64,000 bases of DNA from Streptomyces sp. NBC_01233 (GTDB lineage: Bacteria > Actinomycetota > Actinomycetes > Streptomycetales > Streptomycetaceae), in NCBI RefSeq assembly GCF_035989305.1, contig NZ_CP108514.1:9342501-9406500 (forward strand), in the 5' to 3' direction. Shown here piece by piece: positions 1-12,057 of the stretch (position 1 is its first letter; each line of letters begins with the position of its first letter). A program made the position numbers and the translations under genes. A model generated the notes under the pieces. It saw only the letters and a list, made by a program, of their open reading frames with translations, was not told where the DNA came from and ran no database searches.

Positions 1-1
1 A

Positions 2-3000
2 GGGGTCAGCGCCGGCATCGAGGGCGTCACCAGGCTTCGCTCGCGGGACAACACCAACTACGCGATGAGCGCGGCGGTCGACGACCGCGGGACGGGGTTC
101 GTGCTGAGCGTCCGCGTGGCCGGAGCGGACCCCGGTCGTGTGTGCGACCTGCTGCACACCTCGCTGGAGGGCCTGATGGCGGCTCTGGAGGAGGCACCGC
201 AGACCCGGCTCGCGGCGGTGGACGTACTGGGCGCGGCCGAGCGGCGCCGACTGCTGGAGGAACGGAACGAAACGGCGGTCGAGGTGCCGCACCTGTCCGC
301 GGCGGGGCTGTTCGAGGCACAGGTGGCACGGACCCCGGACGCGCCGGCCGTGGTGGGCGACGGAGTGGAGGTCTCATACGCGGAGCTGGACGCGCGGGCG
401 AACCGGTTCGCGCATTATCTGCTCGCGCAGGGTGTGGGGGCGGAGGCATTGGTGGGGCTGTGCCTTCCGCGCGGTGTGGATCTGATCGCTTCGATCCTCG
501 GTGTGTGGAAGGCGGGGGCGGCCTATCTGCCGCTGGACTCCGAGTACCCGGCCGAGCGGCTCGCGTACATGATCGCCGACAGCGGCGCGAGCCTGGTCGT
601 CGGTGTGAACGGTACGGCGCGGGAGCTGGCCGGGCCGGGTGTCCGAGCTGTGGCCCTCGACGATCCCGAGGTCGCGGACGCGCTGGCGGCGGTACCGGCA
701 TCGGCACCCGGAGTCGACGTGACCGGCGACCGGCTGGCGTACGTCATCTTCACGTCCGGATCGACGGGCCGCCCGAAGGGCGTGGCGGTCTCGCACGCCG
801 GACTGGCGAATCTGGTGACGGCGCAGCGAGAGCGGTTCGCGGTGGACGGCGCCGCCCGGATGCTGCAGTTCGCGTCCGTGAGCTTCGACGCGGCGGTGTC
901 CGAAGTGCTGGTGGCACTGGGCTCGGGCGCGTGCCTCGTGGTGGCTCCGGCCGAGGAGCTGCTGCCGGGCGCCGGGCTGGCCGAGGTCGTGGCGCGGCAC
1001 CGGGTGACGCACGTCACTCTGCCGCCGGCGGTGCTGGCCGTGCTGGGCGCGCAGGACCTGGCGCCGGTGTCGACACTGGTGTCGGCGGGAGAGGCGCTCG
1101 GCGCGGAGCTGGTGGAGCGGTGGGCTGCGGGGCGGCGGTTCGTGAACGCGTACGGGCCGACGGAGACGACGGTGTGCGCGACGATGTCGCAGCCGCTGGC
1201 ACCGGGCCGGCAGGCGGACATCGGCGGGCCGATCGCGAACACGCGGGTGTTCGTGCTGGACGACCGGCTGGAGCCGGTGCCGGTGGGCGTGCCGGGCGAG
1301 CTGTACGTGGCGGGCGCGGGCCTGGCCCGCGGCTATCTGGGACGCGCGGGGCTGACCTCGGAACGTTTCGTGCCGTGCCCGTACAGCGCTCGGGGCGAGC
1401 GGATGTACCGCACCGGAGACCGGGTGAAGTGGACCGCGGACGGCCTCCTCGCCTTCGCGGGGCGTGCGGACGAGCAGGTGAAGATCCGCGGCTTCCGCAT
1501 CGAGCCGGGTGAGGTGCGCGCCGTCGTGGCCGCGCATCCGCAGGTCGCCCAGGCCGCGGTCGTCACCAGGGAGGACACCCCGGGCGACAAGCGGCTCGTC
1601 GCGTACGTGGTGCCGCAGGGCCCCGCGGGCAGCGAGCTCATCGAGTCCCTGAGGGAATTCGCCGCGTCCCGGCTGCCGGAACACATGGTGCCCTCGGCGG
1701 TCGTCACCCTCGACGCACTGCCGCTGACCGTCAACGGCAAGCTCGACCGGGCCGCACTGCCCGTACCCGAACACACCGCGACCGCAGGTGCCGGGCGAGC
1801 CCCGGCCACGGCGCAGGAGGAGCTGCTCTGCGGCGCCTTCGTACAGGTCCTGGGCCTGGACCGGGTGGGAGTCGATGACGACTTCTTCGCCCTCGGCGGT
1901 CACTCGCTCCTGGCGATGCGCCTGTCGAACCGGGTGCGCGCCGTGCTGGGTGTCGAGGTGACGCTCGTGACACTGTTCGAGGCACCGACCCCCGCCAAGC
2001 TCGCTCTGCAGCTGGCGGAGGCCGGCACGGGGCGCACCGCGCCGGCGCCCATGGAGCGCCCGGAGCGGGTGCCCCTGTCCTTCGCGCAGCAACGTCTCTG
2101 GTTCCTGGGACAGCTGGAGGGGGCTGGTGCGGGCGACGCCATTCCGATGGCGCTGCGGTTGACCGGCGAGTTGGACCGGCAGGCCCTCGAGGTCGCCCTG
2201 CGGGACGTGATCGGCCGTCACGAGGCGCTGCGCACGGTGTTCGCGACGGTGGACGGCGAGCCGTACCAGCGCATTCTGACGGTCGAGGAGACCGGCTTCG
2301 CGCTGCCGGTCGTCGAGATCGCGCCGCAGGAGCTGGACACCGCGGTGCGCGAAGCGGTCGGACACGAGTTCGACCTGGCCGAGGACATCCCGCTGCGTGC
2401 CCGGCTGTTCGTGGAGGGTCCCACGGACCACGTCCTGGTGGTCCTGGTACACCACATCGCCGGCGACGGATGGTCCACCGGGCCCCTTGCCCGGGACCTG
2501 TCCTGCGCGTACGAGGCGCGACGCACCGGCCGGACACCGGACTGGGCCCCCCTGCCCGTGCAGTACGCGGACTACGCGCTCTGGCAGCGCGAGCTGCTCG
2601 GCGACGAGCAGGACCCGGACAGTCTCCTTTCCGCTCAGCTCGACTACTGGCGGCGGGTACTGGACGGCATCCCGGAGGAGTTGGAACTGCCCGCGGACCG
2701 TCCCCGCCCGGCCCGGGCCTCGCACCGCGGGTACGAGGTGCCGTTGGAGATCCCGGCCGGTGTGCACGGGCGTCTGGTGGCGCTGGCGCGCGAGCGGGGC
2801 GTGACATTGTTCATGGTGCTGCAGGCGGCCCTGGCGGTGACCTTGAGCCGCCTGGGCGCGGGGACGGACATTCCGATCGGCACGGCGAACGCGGGGCGTA
2901 CCGACGAAGCCCTGGACGACCTCGTCGGCTTCTTCGTCAACACGCTCGTACTGCGCACCGACCTGTCCGGCGACCCCACGCTCGACGAACTGCTCGAAAG

Positions 3001-5275
3001 GGTCAGGGAGGCCGGGCTCGGAGCGTTCGCCCACCAGGACGTGCCGTTCGAACGCTTGGTGGAGGAGCTGGCTCCGGCCCGGTCCATGGCCAGGCACCCG
3101 CTGTTCCAGACCATGCTGACCGTGCAGAACACGGGATCCGCTGTGCTGGAGCTGTCCGGCCTGCAGGCCAGCCGGCTGCCGTCGGGACCCGCCTCGGGGA
3201 AGTTCGACCTGGACCTGAGCCTGGGCGAGGCGTTCGACACCCGGGGAGCACCGGCGGGGATGAAGGGCGTGCTGATCGCGGCGGCCGACCTCTTCGACGA
3301 GGTGACGGCGCGGCGCATCGGGGACGGCCTGGTACGCGTCGTCGCCACGCTGGCCGATGACTCCGGGACCCGCGTCAGGGACGTGAAGGTCACCGAACCG
3401 GGCGAGTACCGGCGCCTGGTCGAGGAGTGGAACCGGACCGAGCGGGACGTGGCACCGGCCACGGTGGATCAGCTGTTCGCCGTCCAGGTGGCCGGGAATC
3501 CCGATGCGGTCGCTCTCGTCCACGGAGCCGGCGAGCTGACCTACGCGGAGCTGGACGCACGGGCGAACCGCCTGGCCCGGATGCTCGCGACCAGGGGGGC
3601 GGGCCCCGAGACGATCGTGGCCGTCCTCGCGGACCGCTCGGTCGACCTGGTGGTGGTCATGCTGGTGGTGTGGAAGGCGGGTGCCGCGTACCTGCCGATC
3701 GACCCGGCGCAGCCCGCGGAGCGGATCGCGTACATGCTGGCCGACACGGAGCCGATGTGCGTCCTGACCACAACGGCGGGCGAGCGGCTCCTCCCCTCGG
3801 AGCTCACGCCGCCGGTCCTGGTGATCGACGGGCGTCAACTCGTCGCGGAGGCGGCCGGCACCAGCCCGGAGGCCGTCACGGACGAGGACCGCACCGGAAG
3901 GCTGCTCCCGGCGCACGCGGCGTACGTCATCTACACCTCCGGCTCGACCGGGCGTCCCAAGGGCGTGGTCGTCTCCCACTCGGGAGCCGCGAGCCTGCGG
4001 CTGACACAGGTCGAGCGGTTCGCGTTCGACGGCGACAGCCGGGTGTTGCAGTTCGCGTCGGTGGGCTTCGACGGCGCCGTCTTCGAGGTCCTGATGGCCC
4101 TGTTCAACGGCGGCCGTCTCGTGCTCGGCTCCGCCCAGGAGCTCCTGCCCGGACCGGGCCTCACGGAACTCGTGGCGCGGCACGGTGTGACGCATCTGAT
4201 CGCACCGCCCGCGGCACTGGGCGAGATGGACCCGGAAGGCCTGCCGTCGGTGACGACCCTGGCCGCAGTGGGTGAGGACCTCGGCGCGGACGTGGTGACC
4301 CGGTGGGCGCGCGGACGGCGCTTCATCAACGGGTACGGTCCGACCGAGACGACCGTGGCCGCCGCCATCTCGGCACCCCTCGAACCGGGGGAGGCACCGA
4401 ACATCGGCACGGCCGTCGTCAACGCCCGGGTGTACGTGCTGGACGGGTCGCTCGGCCCGGTGCCCGTGGGCGTGGCAGGGGAGCTGTACGTCGCGGGCGC
4501 CGGGCTGGCGCGAGGTTACGCGGGACGCGCAGGCCTGACCGCGGAGCGGTTCGTGGCCTGCCCGTTCGGCGCCCCCGGCGAGCGGATGTACCGCACCGGG
4601 GACCGGGCCCGCTGGACCGCGGACGGGCAGCTGGTCTTCGCGGGCCGTGCGGACGATCAGGTGAAGATCCGCGGCTTCCGGGTCGAGCCCGGTGAGGTCC
4701 AGGCGGTCGTCGTGAGCCACCCCGAGGTGGTGCGTGCCGTGGTCGTCGCCCGCGAGGACCGGCCCGGGGACAAGCGCCTCGTCGCGTACGTCGTGGCCGA
4801 ACAAGGAAGTGGCGACGACACCGGGCTGCCCGGGACCGTACGCAGGTACGTCGCGGAGCGGCTGCCCCAGTTCATGGTGCCCTCGGCGGTGGTGGTCCTC
4901 GACGCGCTGCCGGTCACGGTCAACGGGAAGCTCGATCTGAAGGCCTTGCCCGCCGTGGACCACACCCTGGTGGGGAACACGGGGCGGGCGCCGGCCAACG
5001 CACTGGAAGAGATGGTCTGCGACGCCTTCGCGCAGATCCTCGGGTTGCCCTGGGTAGGGGCGGAGGACGACTTCTTCGCACTGGGCGGCCATTCCCTTCT
5101 CGTGACGAGGCTGGCCAACCGCGTGCGCACGGTCTCAGGGACCGAGGTGCCCATCCGGGTGCTGTTCGAAGCACCCACGCCGGCCGCGGTCGCGGTGTGG
5201 CTGGCACAACAAGCTGGAAACCGGAAACAGGCTAGGCCCGCACTGCGGCCGATGCGTAACAAGGAGGGGTCCTGA
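2..5275 (+). CDS. Nonribosomal peptide synthetase, C(partial)-A-PCP-C-A-PCP, 5' end outside window
   Basis: The frame is open from base 2, so the true start lies upstream. Order: end of a condensation (or epimerization) domain (to about 220); A domain 1 with the SGSTG core near 755, YGPTE near 1150 and YRTGD near 1405; carrier domain 1 with the phosphopantetheine Ser in GGHSL at 1904; a full C domain with HHIAGDG near 2452; A domain 2 (SGSTG near 3940, YGPTE near 4335); carrier domain 2 with GGHSL near 5093. Aligning to GrsA by eye gives pocket residues DASTVAAVCK for A1, a code reported for Tyr, and DGFIAVGVAK for A2, which I cannot assign. No thioesterase follows. The stop overlaps the next start (ATGA at 5275), implying translational coupling. 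Family certain; substrates tentative. Confidence 0.95.
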   Translation, partial: GVSAGIEGVTRLRSRDNTNYAMSAAVDDRGTGFVLSVRVAGADPGRVCDLLHTSLEGLMAALEEAPQTRLAAVDVLGAAERRRLLEERNETAVEVPHLSAAGLFEAQVARTPDAPAVVGDGVEVSYAELDARANRFAHYLLAQGVGAEALVGLCLPRGVDLIASILGVWKAGAAYLPLDSEYPAERLAYMIADSGASLVVGVNGTARELAGPGVRAVALDDPEVADALAAVPASAPGVDVTGDRLAYVIFTSGSTGRPKGVAVSHAGLANLVTAQRERFAVDGAARMLQFASVSFDAAVSEVLVALGSGACLVVAPAEELLPGAGLAEVVARHRVTHVTLPPAVLAVLGAQDLAPVSTLVSAGEALGAELVERWAAGRRFVNAYGPTETTVCATMSQPLAPGRQADIGGPIANTRVFVLDDRLEPVPVGVPGELYVAGAGLARGYLGRAGLTSERFVPCPYSARGERMYRTGDRVKWTADGLLAFAGRADEQVKIRGFRIEPGEVRAVVAAHPQVAQAAVVTREDTPGDKRLVAYVVPQGPAGSELIESLREFAASRLPEHMVPSAVVTLDALPLTVNGKLDRAALPVPEHTATAGAGRAPATAQEELLCGAFVQVLGLDRVGVDDDFFALGGHSLLAMRLSNRVRAVLGVEVTLVTLFEAPTPAKLALQLAEAGTGRTAPAPMERPERVPLSFAQQRLWFLGQLEGAGAGDAIPMALRLTGELDRQALEVALRDVIGRHEALRTVFATVDGEPYQRILTVEETGFALPVVEIAPQELDTAVREAVGHEFDLAEDIPLRARLFVEGPTDHVLVVLVHHIAGDGWSTGPLARDLSCAYEARRTGRTPDWAPLPVQYADYALWQRELLGDEQDPDSLLSAQLDYWRRVLDGIPEELELPADRPRPARASHRGYEVPLEIPAGVHGRLVALARERGVTLFMVLQAALAVTLSRLGAGTDIPIGTANAGRTDEALDDLVGFFVNTLVLRTDLSGDPTLDELLERVREAGLGAFAHQDVPFERLVEELAPARSMARHPLFQTMLTVQNTGSAVLELSGLQASRLPSGPASGKFDLDLSLGEAFDTRGAPAGMKGVLIAAADLFDEVTARRIGDGLVRVVATLADDSGTRVRDVKVTEPGEYRRLVEEWNRTERDVAPATVDQLFAVQVAGNPDAVALVHGAGELTYAELDARANRLARMLATRGAGPETIVAVLADRSVDLVVVMLVVWKAGAAYLPIDPAQPAERIAYMLADTEPMCVLTTTAGERLLPSELTPPVLVIDGRQLVAEAAGTSPEAVTDEDRTGRLLPAHAAYVIYTSGSTGRPKGVVVSHSGAASLRLTQVERFAFDGDSRVLQFASVGFDGAVFEVLMALFNGGRLVLGSAQELLPGPGLTELVARHGVTHLIAPPAALGEMDPEGLPSVTTLAAVGEDLGADVVTRWARGRRFINGYGPTETTVAAAISAPLEPGEAPNIGTAVVNARVYVLDGSLGPVPVGVAGELYVAGAGLARGYAGRAGLTAERFVACPFGAPGERMYRTGDRARWTADGQLVFAGRADDQVKIRGFRVEPGEVQAVVVSHPEVVRAVVVAREDRPGDKRLVAYVVAEQGSGDDTGLPGTVRRYVAERLPQFMVPSAVVVLDALPVTVNGKLDLKALPAVDHTLVGNTGRAPANALEEMVCDAFAQILGLPWVGAEDDFFALGGHSLLVTRLANRVRTVSGTEVPIRVLFEAPTPAAVAVWLAQQAGNRKQARPALRPMRNKEGS

Positions 5276-6957
5276 TGATTCCGTTGTCTTTCGCGCAGCG
5301 CCGGATGTGGTTTCTCGCTCAGCTCGAGGGGCCGAGTGCGACGTACAACCTGCCACTGGCCTTACGACTGACCGGGAAGCTCGACTCCGACGCACTGACG
5401 TCCGCCCTCTGGGACGTGATCGGGCGACACGAGATCCTGCGCACCGTATTCCCCTCGGTCGACGGACAGCCGCACCAGGTCGTCCTCCCCGTTGACGAGA
5501 CCGCGTTCGACCTGACAACGGCCGAGGTCTCCCCTCACGAACTGACAGGGTCGTTGTCGCAGACGGCGGCGGAGCCCTTCGACCTGGCCGGATCCGTACC
5601 GGTACGGGCCCGGCTCTTCACGACCGGCCCGGACGAGCACGTCCTCCTGATGGTGATCCACCACATCGCGTGGGACGGCGAGTCGATGAAGCCGTTCATG
5701 CGGGATCTGTCGAAGGCCTACCGGGCGCGTCTCGCGGGCCGGGCCCCCGACTGGGCCCCACTGCCCGTGCAGTACGCGGACTACGCGCTGTGGCAGCGGG
5801 AGGTGCTCGGCGACGAAGACGACCCCCTGAGCCTGCTGTCCGAGCAGGTGACGTACTGGCGCACGGCATTGGCCGGAGCCCCCGAGGAACTGGAACTGCC
5901 CTTCGACCGGCCGCGTCCGGCCGTGGACTCCGTCACCGCCGACTCCGTCGCCCAGCCGGCCGACGTGCACGGTCGCGAGAAGGAGAATCAGCAAGAGATC
6001 TGGGAAGTCCGGATATCCTCACTGTTACCCGGATTATCCCCACGTTCGCAGGGGCTTGACGCGGAGCATGTGGCACGTCTGGCTGAACTTGACGGGCCGC
6101 TTCCGCCGATCCTCGTCGACCGGCGCACCATGCGGGTGATCGACGGAATGCACCGGCTCATGGCGGCTTTCGGGAGGGGCCAGGAGGCGATCGGCGTCAA
6201 GTTCTTCGACGGTAGCGCCGAAGAGGCCTTCCTGTATGCCGTTGAGGCGAACGTGACGCACGGTCTGCCCTTGTCGCAGGCCGATCGGCGGGCCGCTGCC
6301 GCGAAGATCATCAAGTCCCACCCGCACATGTCCGACCGGGCGATAGCGCGGGCCTCGGGCCTCGGCGCGAAGACGGTGGCGGCAGTTCGCCGACAGCTGG
6401 GCGACGTAGTGCAATTGCGTATGCGAATCGGCAGGGACGGCAAGGTGCGCCCGGTCAGCGGCGACGACGGCCGCAGACGGGCAGCCGAACTGATCGCCGA
6501 GCGCCCGGAGGCCTCGCTGCGCGAGGTGGCGAGGTTGGCAGGGATATCCCCGGCGACCGTCAGCGACGTCCGCAGGCGGCTCCGGGCCGGCGAGGTTCCT
6601 GTGATCGAGGGTGAGCCGGGAGAGCCGGGCAAGGCGACCACCACACCCTTACGGGTGGCGAGGGTGAAGAGCGAACGCAAGGTCGAGCTGCTCGACGCGG
6701 ATCCCAGCTCCGTGCTGGACAAGCTGCTGCGGGACCCTTCGCTGCGGCACAAGGAAGAGGGCAGGAACCTGCTGCGGCTGCTGCAGCAGAACGCGGTCGG
6801 CATGCGGCAGAGGTCCGAGCTCACCGCTGCCGTTCCACCGCACTGCGGCGCCCTGGTGGTGAACCTCGCCCGGCAATACGCCGAGACGTGGCTGGAGTTC
6901 GCCCAGAAGCTCGACGAGCAGATGCAGTCGACCCACCGCTCTGCGGCAGGTGAGTGA
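5275..6957 (+). CDS. Chimera: truncated condensation domain fused to StrR-like (ParB-fold) pathway regulator
   Basis: Residues 1 to about 220 are the N-terminal half of an NRPS condensation domain, including HHIAWDG, but the C-terminal half is absent. From about residue 230 the protein becomes a StrR/ParB-type DNA-binding regulator: ParB-like N-domain with GLSPR, PPILVD and RVIDGMHRL motifs, then a helix-turn-helix (DRAIARASGLGAKTVAAV) and a second HTH-like segment (LREVARLAGISPATVSDV). StrR relatives (Bbr, Tei15*, Dbv4, NovG) activate antibiotic clusters, several of which make hydroxyphenylglycine. An in-frame GTG at 5965 could start the regulator alone, but no clear ribosome site precedes it. 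Four TTA codons (5362, 6025, 6034, 6649) predict bldA dependence. Most simply read as a deletion scar that removed the rest of an NRPS module; fusion as a working protein is uncertain. Confidence 0.85.
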   Translation: MIPLSFAQRRMWFLAQLEGPSATYNLPLALRLTGKLDSDALTSALWDVIGRHEILRTVFPSVDGQPHQVVLPVDETAFDLTTAEVSPHELTGSLSQTAAEPFDLAGSVPVRARLFTTGPDEHVLLMVIHHIAWDGESMKPFMRDLSKAYRARLAGRAPDWAPLPVQYADYALWQREVLGDEDDPLSLLSEQVTYWRTALAGAPEELELPFDRPRPAVDSVTADSVAQPADVHGREKENQQEIWEVRISSLLPGLSPRSQGLDAEHVARLAELDGPLPPILVDRRTMRVIDGMHRLMAAFGRGQEAIGVKFFDGSAEEAFLYAVEANVTHGLPLSQADRRAAAAKIIKSHPHMSDRAIARASGLGAKTVAAVRRQLGDVVQLRMRIGRDGKVRPVSGDDGRRRAAELIAERPEASLREVARLAGISPATVSDVRRRLRAGEVPVIEGEPGEPGKATTTPLRVARVKSERKVELLDADPSSVLDKLLRDPSLRHKEEGRNLLRLLQQNAVGMRQRSELTAAVPPHCGALVVNLARQYAETWLEFAQKLDEQMQSTHRSAAGE

Positions 6958-7144
6958 CGGGACGCTCGCGCCGGCATCCCGGTCCCGCCGTCTCTTCCCC
7001 TCCGCCCCGCTCCGCAGTTGGACCGGCGGGGCGGGGCGGGGCGGGAGGTGGAGCGGTGAAGAGGGATCATGTGGAGAGGCCGGAGCGCGACAGGCGGTCC
7101 GGCCGGGATGGTTCGGATCCAAGGCTGCAGTTGTGGGAGTTGGC

Positions 7145-7552
7145 GTGGTAGCTGGTCGCGTGGTGCGATTTGACGGAGCGCGGGGATATGGGTTCATCGC
7201 CCCGGAGAATGGTCAGGAAGATGTCTTTCTGCATGTGAACGACCTCCTCATTCCGGAGGCCTGTCTCCGTACGGGCCTTGCCGTGGAATTCGAGATCGAG
7301 GAGGGAGACCGGGGTCCGAAGGCCTCGTCCGTCCGGCTGCCCGAAGGGGTCGAGGTGCCCCCGGCGTCGGTGGCGTCCCGGCGTGCGGACGGCGACGATG
7401 CCATGTGTGACGTCCTGCGCGGGGACGAATACACGGCCGAGATCACCGAACTGCTGCTGCGTTCGGCCCCGTCTCTGACGGGTGACCAGATTCTTCAGAT
7501 CAGGCGAGAGATGCTGCAGTTCGGGCGCAAGCACAACTGGGTCGAGGGCTGA
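7145..7552 (+). CDS. Cold-shock-domain protein with C-terminal extension
   Basis: A 135-residue protein. Residues 1-65 are a cold-shock domain, an OB-fold that binds single-stranded nucleic acid; the RNP1-like stretch ARGYGFIAP and the DVFLHV motif are visible. The remaining 70 residues are a less familiar extension ending RREMLQFGRKHNWVEG. I chose the GTG at 7145 because GGGAG sits 5 bases upstream and homology begins immediately after; the longer open frame back to 6950 overlaps the previous gene and is low-complexity. Cold-shock genes next to antibiotic regulators are common in actinomycetes, so a role in cluster mRNA regulation is possible but unproven. Confidence 0.85.
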   Translation: MVAGRVVRFDGARGYGFIAPENGQEDVFLHVNDLLIPEACLRTGLAVEFEIEEGDRGPKASSVRLPEGVEVPPASVASRRADGDDAMCDVLRGDEYTAEITELLLRSAPSLTGDQILQIRREMLQFGRKHNWVEG

Positions 7553-7985
7553 GCTCCGGACCAGTCCTTCCGTCCCACTCCTGTGAAGGAGTGGCCATGT
7601 GTGCGCGTCACGTCCAAGTGAGGCGCCGCCGCGGTTGAACGCCGCGAGCTCCGGCCGTTTGGCCTCCGCCGGCGGGGCACCCCGGAACCTGCCCCGCCGG
7701 CGGCATCGCCGGTGTGCCCCGCAACCGGGCCCGCGTGCGGTAGGTGGCCGACACTGCGGGCCCCGACACTCTGGCGAGCCTTGACGACGGCAGCGCCGTT
7801 TCCCTGCTCGGCGCGCCCACGGCGAAAGCCAATGCGGCCCTCCTCGCTTTCCTCGACAAACACTGACCGTCCCGCGCACTGTTCCTGAGCGGATCGGACA
7901 TTCTCGTGCCGAGTCGCACGAGACCGGCGGCGAGCGATCGACCTGTCTTGGCCCCGGCCATTCTGCTTTCGGGAGGGTTCTCAAC
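7553..7985. other. Intergenic stretch with a possible gene remnant
   Basis: No intact gene. An in-frame piece of 40 codons at 7744-7866 (GTG to TGA, ending LLAFLDKH) resembles the C-terminal tail of an enzyme, but it is too short to identify. The end of the stretch contains the ribosome site for hmaS (GGGAGG about 7 bases before 7986). The hmaS-hmo promoter should lie here; I could not pick out a convincing StrR-type inverted repeat. Confidence 0.4.
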
Positions 7986-9022
<1,037 letters not shown>

Positions 9023-9026
<4 letters not shown>

Positions 9027-10132
9027 GCGCTGGCGGCCGAGGGCCGGCCCTGGCGGACGTGCTCACGCTGGACGACTTCGCCCGCATCGCGCAGGATCGG
9101 CTGAGTCCGGAGATCTGGGACTTCATGGCCGGGGGCGCGGGAGAGGAGCGCACCCTCAGGGCGAACCTCGGGGCGTACAACCGTACGTGGCTCAGTCCGC
9201 GCGTCCTCACCGGCGCCCACCAGCCGGTCACCGAGACCCGGATCCTCGGCAGGACCTGGGCGGCGCCGACGGCCATCGCCCCCATCGCGTACCACACCCT
9301 GGCCCATCCGGAAGGCGAAGTGGCCACGGCGCGGGGTGCGGGTACGGCCGGTGTTCCGTTCGTCGTGAGCACGTTCGCGGGACGGACGCTGGAGGACATC
9401 GCCGAAGCCGCGACGGCGCCCCTCTGGCTCCAGGTGTACTGCTTCCGCGACCGCTCGACCACGAGGGAACTCGTCCGCCGGGCGGAGCAGGCCGGCTTCG
9501 AAGCGCTCGTGCTCACCGTGGACGCGCCCCGCCTGGGTCGCCGGCTGCGTGATGCGCGCAACGGTTTCAGGCTGCCCGCCGGGATCGCGCCGGCGAATCT
9601 GACCGGTGGCGGCTTCGCCTCCCCGAGCGGTCACGCGCTGGCCGAGTTCGACCCGGCACTCGACTGGTCGGTGGTCGACTGGCTGCGCTCCGTCAGCTCG
9701 CTGCCCGTCCTGCTGAAGGGCATCCTTGCCGTCCCCGACGCGCGACGGGCCGTCGAGGCGGGCGTGGACGCAATCGTGGTCTCCAACCACGGGGGCCGTC
9801 AGCTGGACGGCGCTCCCGCCACGATGGACGTGCTGCCGGAGATCGTGGCGGCCGTCGAGGGCGTGTGCCCCGTTCTCGTCGACGGGGGAGTGCGCCGGGG
9901 CATCGACGTCTTGGCGGCGCTCGCATCGGGCGCCGCCGCGACGCTGGTCGGCAGACCGGTGCTGCACGCGCTCACGGCGGGACGAGAGAGCGGTGTGGCG
10001 AGGATGCTGAGCATCCTTGCCGAGGAACTCGTGGACGCGATGGCGCTCACCGGCACCGCGTCGGTGGGTGAAGTGGACCGAGGTCTCGTACGTACACCAG
10101 GAGTGCACGACGCAAAGGGGGAGATTCGATGA
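9023..10132 (+). CDS. hmo: 4-Hydroxymandelate oxidase, FMN-dependent alpha-hydroxy-acid oxidase
   Basis: A 369-residue member of the glycolate oxidase/lactate dehydrogenase flavoprotein family with a TIM-barrel layout. The C-terminal signature SNHGGRQLDGAPATMD contains the catalytic His and an Arg that binds the substrate carboxylate; VDGGVRRGIDVLAALASGA and VGRPVLHAL form the FMN phosphate site. With hmaS it forms the known pair that makes 4-hydroxyphenylglyoxylate, which the aminotransferase HpgT turns into 4-hydroxyphenylglycine; hpgT is not in this window. Start ATG overlaps the hmaS stop and the stop overlaps the DUF2690 start, so the three were one coupled operon. Confidence 0.9.
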
Positions 10133-10247
10133 AGGCGATGCGCTGGGCGACCGCGACCGCGACCGGGGCATCGGCGCGCCTTGCGGCGGTGACGGCGGTG
10201 GCGGCTTGCGCCGTGCTGTTCGGCCCGGTGCAGACGGCAACGGCCGG

Positions 10248-10278
10248 ATGGCGTCCCGCCACGTGGTGTAGCCGATCA
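10248..10278 (+). repeat. Left terminal inverted repeat of the IS256-family element
   Basis: Pairs with 11645-11675. The inner 17 bases match perfectly and GTCCC also matches further out; the outermost few bases are diverged. Confidence 0.85.
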
Positions 10279-10405
10279 AGGGTGAGGTGTGCGCGGGCTT
10301 GCTCGCCGGGCGCACACCCGCGGAGGGCTCGCGCTCTCTGCGCATGAGGTGGGCCACCATGCAACTCTCCGTATTGAACGGCCAGTTCAACAACGGAGGT
10401 GCGAG

Positions 10406-11647
10406 GTGGCCCTGTCCCAGTCTGACCTATTACGCCTGCTGGAGTCACTACGCTCGGCAGACGGACTCGAACTCGTCCGCGGCATCGCCGAGCGGATGCT
10501 GCAGGAGCTGATCGAGGCCGAGGCCGCTGCCCACATCGGTGCCGGCTGGAACGAGCACACCGAGGCCCGTACCGCCTTGCGCAACGGGCACCGCGAGAAG
10601 ACGCTCACCACCCAGGCCGGCGACCTGGAGCTGGCCATCCCCAAACTGCGCGCCGGAAGCTTCTTCCCCAGCCTGCTGGAGCGCCGGCGCCGGATCGACC
10701 AGGCCCTGTACGCGGTCATCGTGGAGGCCTACGTCCATGGCGTGTCCACCCGGTCGGTGGACGACTTGGTCAAGGCCCTGGGCGCGGACACCGGGATCTC
10801 CAAGAGCGAGGTCTCCCGGATCTGCGCGGACCTGGACGAGCCGCTGACCGCCTTCCGCACCCGGCCGCTGGACCACACCCGCTTCCCCTACATGTACCTG
10901 GACGCCACCTACTGCAAGGCACGCGTGAACCACCAGATCGTCTCTCGCGCCGTGGTCGTCGCCACCGGGATCACCGAGGACGGCGGCCGCGAGGTCCTGG
11001 GCGTCATGGTCGGCGACAGCGAGACCGAGGCGTTCTGGGCCGAGTTCCTGCGCTCCCTGCGCGAACGCGGCCTGACCGGGGTCCGCCTGGTCCTGTCCGA
11101 CAGCCATTCCGGCCTGGTCAAGGCGATCCGCAAGGTCATGCTCGGCGCCGCGTGGCAGAGATGCCGTGTTCATTTCCTGCGAAATGTCTTCGCGGTGATT
11201 CCGAAGGAGGCGACCGAGATGGTCGCCGCAACCATCCGCACAGTCTTCGCCCAGCCCACCCAGGACGCGGTCCGCACCCAGCTCGACACCGTCGCCGAGA
11301 TGCTCGGCAAGCAGTTCCCCAAGGTCAAACAGATGCTCCTGGACGCCAAGGACGACCTGACCGCCTTCGCGGCCTTCCCGGAACGGCACTGGAAGAAGAT
11401 CCAGTCCACCAACCCGCTCGAACGGATCAACCGCGAGATCAAGCGCCGCACCGACGTCGTCCAGGTCTTCCCCAACGACGACGCCCTCCTGCGACTGGTC
11501 ACAGCCGTGCTCTTCGAACTGCACGACGAATGGATCGCCTTCCCCCGCCGCTACCTGCCCGAGGGAAGCATGGACGAGATCTACCCCACCGAGCTCCCTA
11601 AAAGCGCCCCCGCACCACCCAACGCCACCAACGCGCCCACCGAGTGA
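10406..11647 (+). CDS. IS256-family transposase
   Basis: A 413-residue DDE transposase of the IS256/Mutator-like family. Acidic residues expected in the active site are seen in YLDATYCKAR (near 10896), LVLSDSHSG (near 11100) and STNPLERINREIKRRT (near 11410), the last with the family's NxxER-type signature. I chose GTG 10406 because GGAGG lies 6 bases upstream, whereas the longer frame from 10289 reads through the terminal region of the element. Likely active as written, since no frameshift or stop is visible. Confidence 0.9.
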   Translation: MALSQSDLLRLLESLRSADGLELVRGIAERMLQELIEAEAAAHIGAGWNEHTEARTALRNGHREKTLTTQAGDLELAIPKLRAGSFFPSLLERRRRIDQALYAVIVEAYVHGVSTRSVDDLVKALGADTGISKSEVSRICADLDEPLTAFRTRPLDHTRFPYMYLDATYCKARVNHQIVSRAVVVATGITEDGGREVLGVMVGDSETEAFWAEFLRSLRERGLTGVRLVLSDSHSGLVKAIRKVMLGAAWQRCRVHFLRNVFAVIPKEATEMVAATIRTVFAQPTQDAVRTQLDTVAEMLGKQFPKVKQMLLDAKDDLTAFAAFPERHWKKIQSTNPLERINREIKRRTDVVQVFPNDDALLRLVTAVLFELHDEWIAFPRRYLPEGSMDEIYPTELPKSAPAPPNATNAPTE

Positions 11648-11675
11648 TCGGCTACACCACGAAGGGGGACATGAC
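11645..11675 (-). repeat. Right terminal inverted repeat of the IS256-family element
   Basis: Reverse complement partner of 10248-10278. It begins right at the transposase stop codon region. Confidence 0.85.
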
Positions 11676-12057
11676 CAACGGCCGGCACCTGTTCGGGCAG
11701 CGCGTGCGACGGCCTCGATCCGGTGGCCGCCGGATGCGAGGCGGCGGACGCGCGGACCATCACCACCGCGTACGTGGACACGGCCATACTCGAACTGCGT
11801 TGGTCGGACCGGTGCTCCGCCGGCTGGGTCAGCGCGACGCGCTCCGAGTTCTCACTCGTCGACGTCTACGGGTCCATCGAGCGATACGACGCCGCCGGCG
11901 GACTCACGGGCTCCCGGTCCACTCCCGTTTTCTGGAATGTGGAGAACAACACCTCGAAGATGCTGGGCGGTTCCGCCAGGTACAGCCTTTGCAGGGTGGC
12001 CACGGATCCCTTCATGTCGTACCCGAAGGAATGCAGCATCCGGATAGCGCTGTCCTA

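Larger units (their letters stand above)
10248..11675 (+). mobile_element. IS256-family insertion sequence, about 1.43 kb
   Basis: Bounded by imperfect 31-bp inverted repeats (10248-10278 and 11645-11675) whose inner 16 bases GTGGTGTAGCCGATCA are perfect. It is flanked by the direct repeat CAACGGCCGG (10238-10247 and 11676-11685), the apparent target duplication; IS256 relatives usually make 8-9 bp, so one or two bases may match by chance. It carries one transposase gene and looks complete. A degraded C-terminal relative lies at 23833. Confidence 0.9.

Noticed and set aside
374..5092. A 1572-codon open frame on the minus strand opposite the NRPS
   Set aside because: Its composition mirrors the codon bias of the plus-strand NRPS and no family motif is visible; long antisense frames are normal in very GC-rich DNA.
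10289..10405. Longer start for the IS256 transposase
   Set aside because: The upstream extension translates the element's terminal region and lacks a ribosome site; GTG 10406 has one and fits the family.
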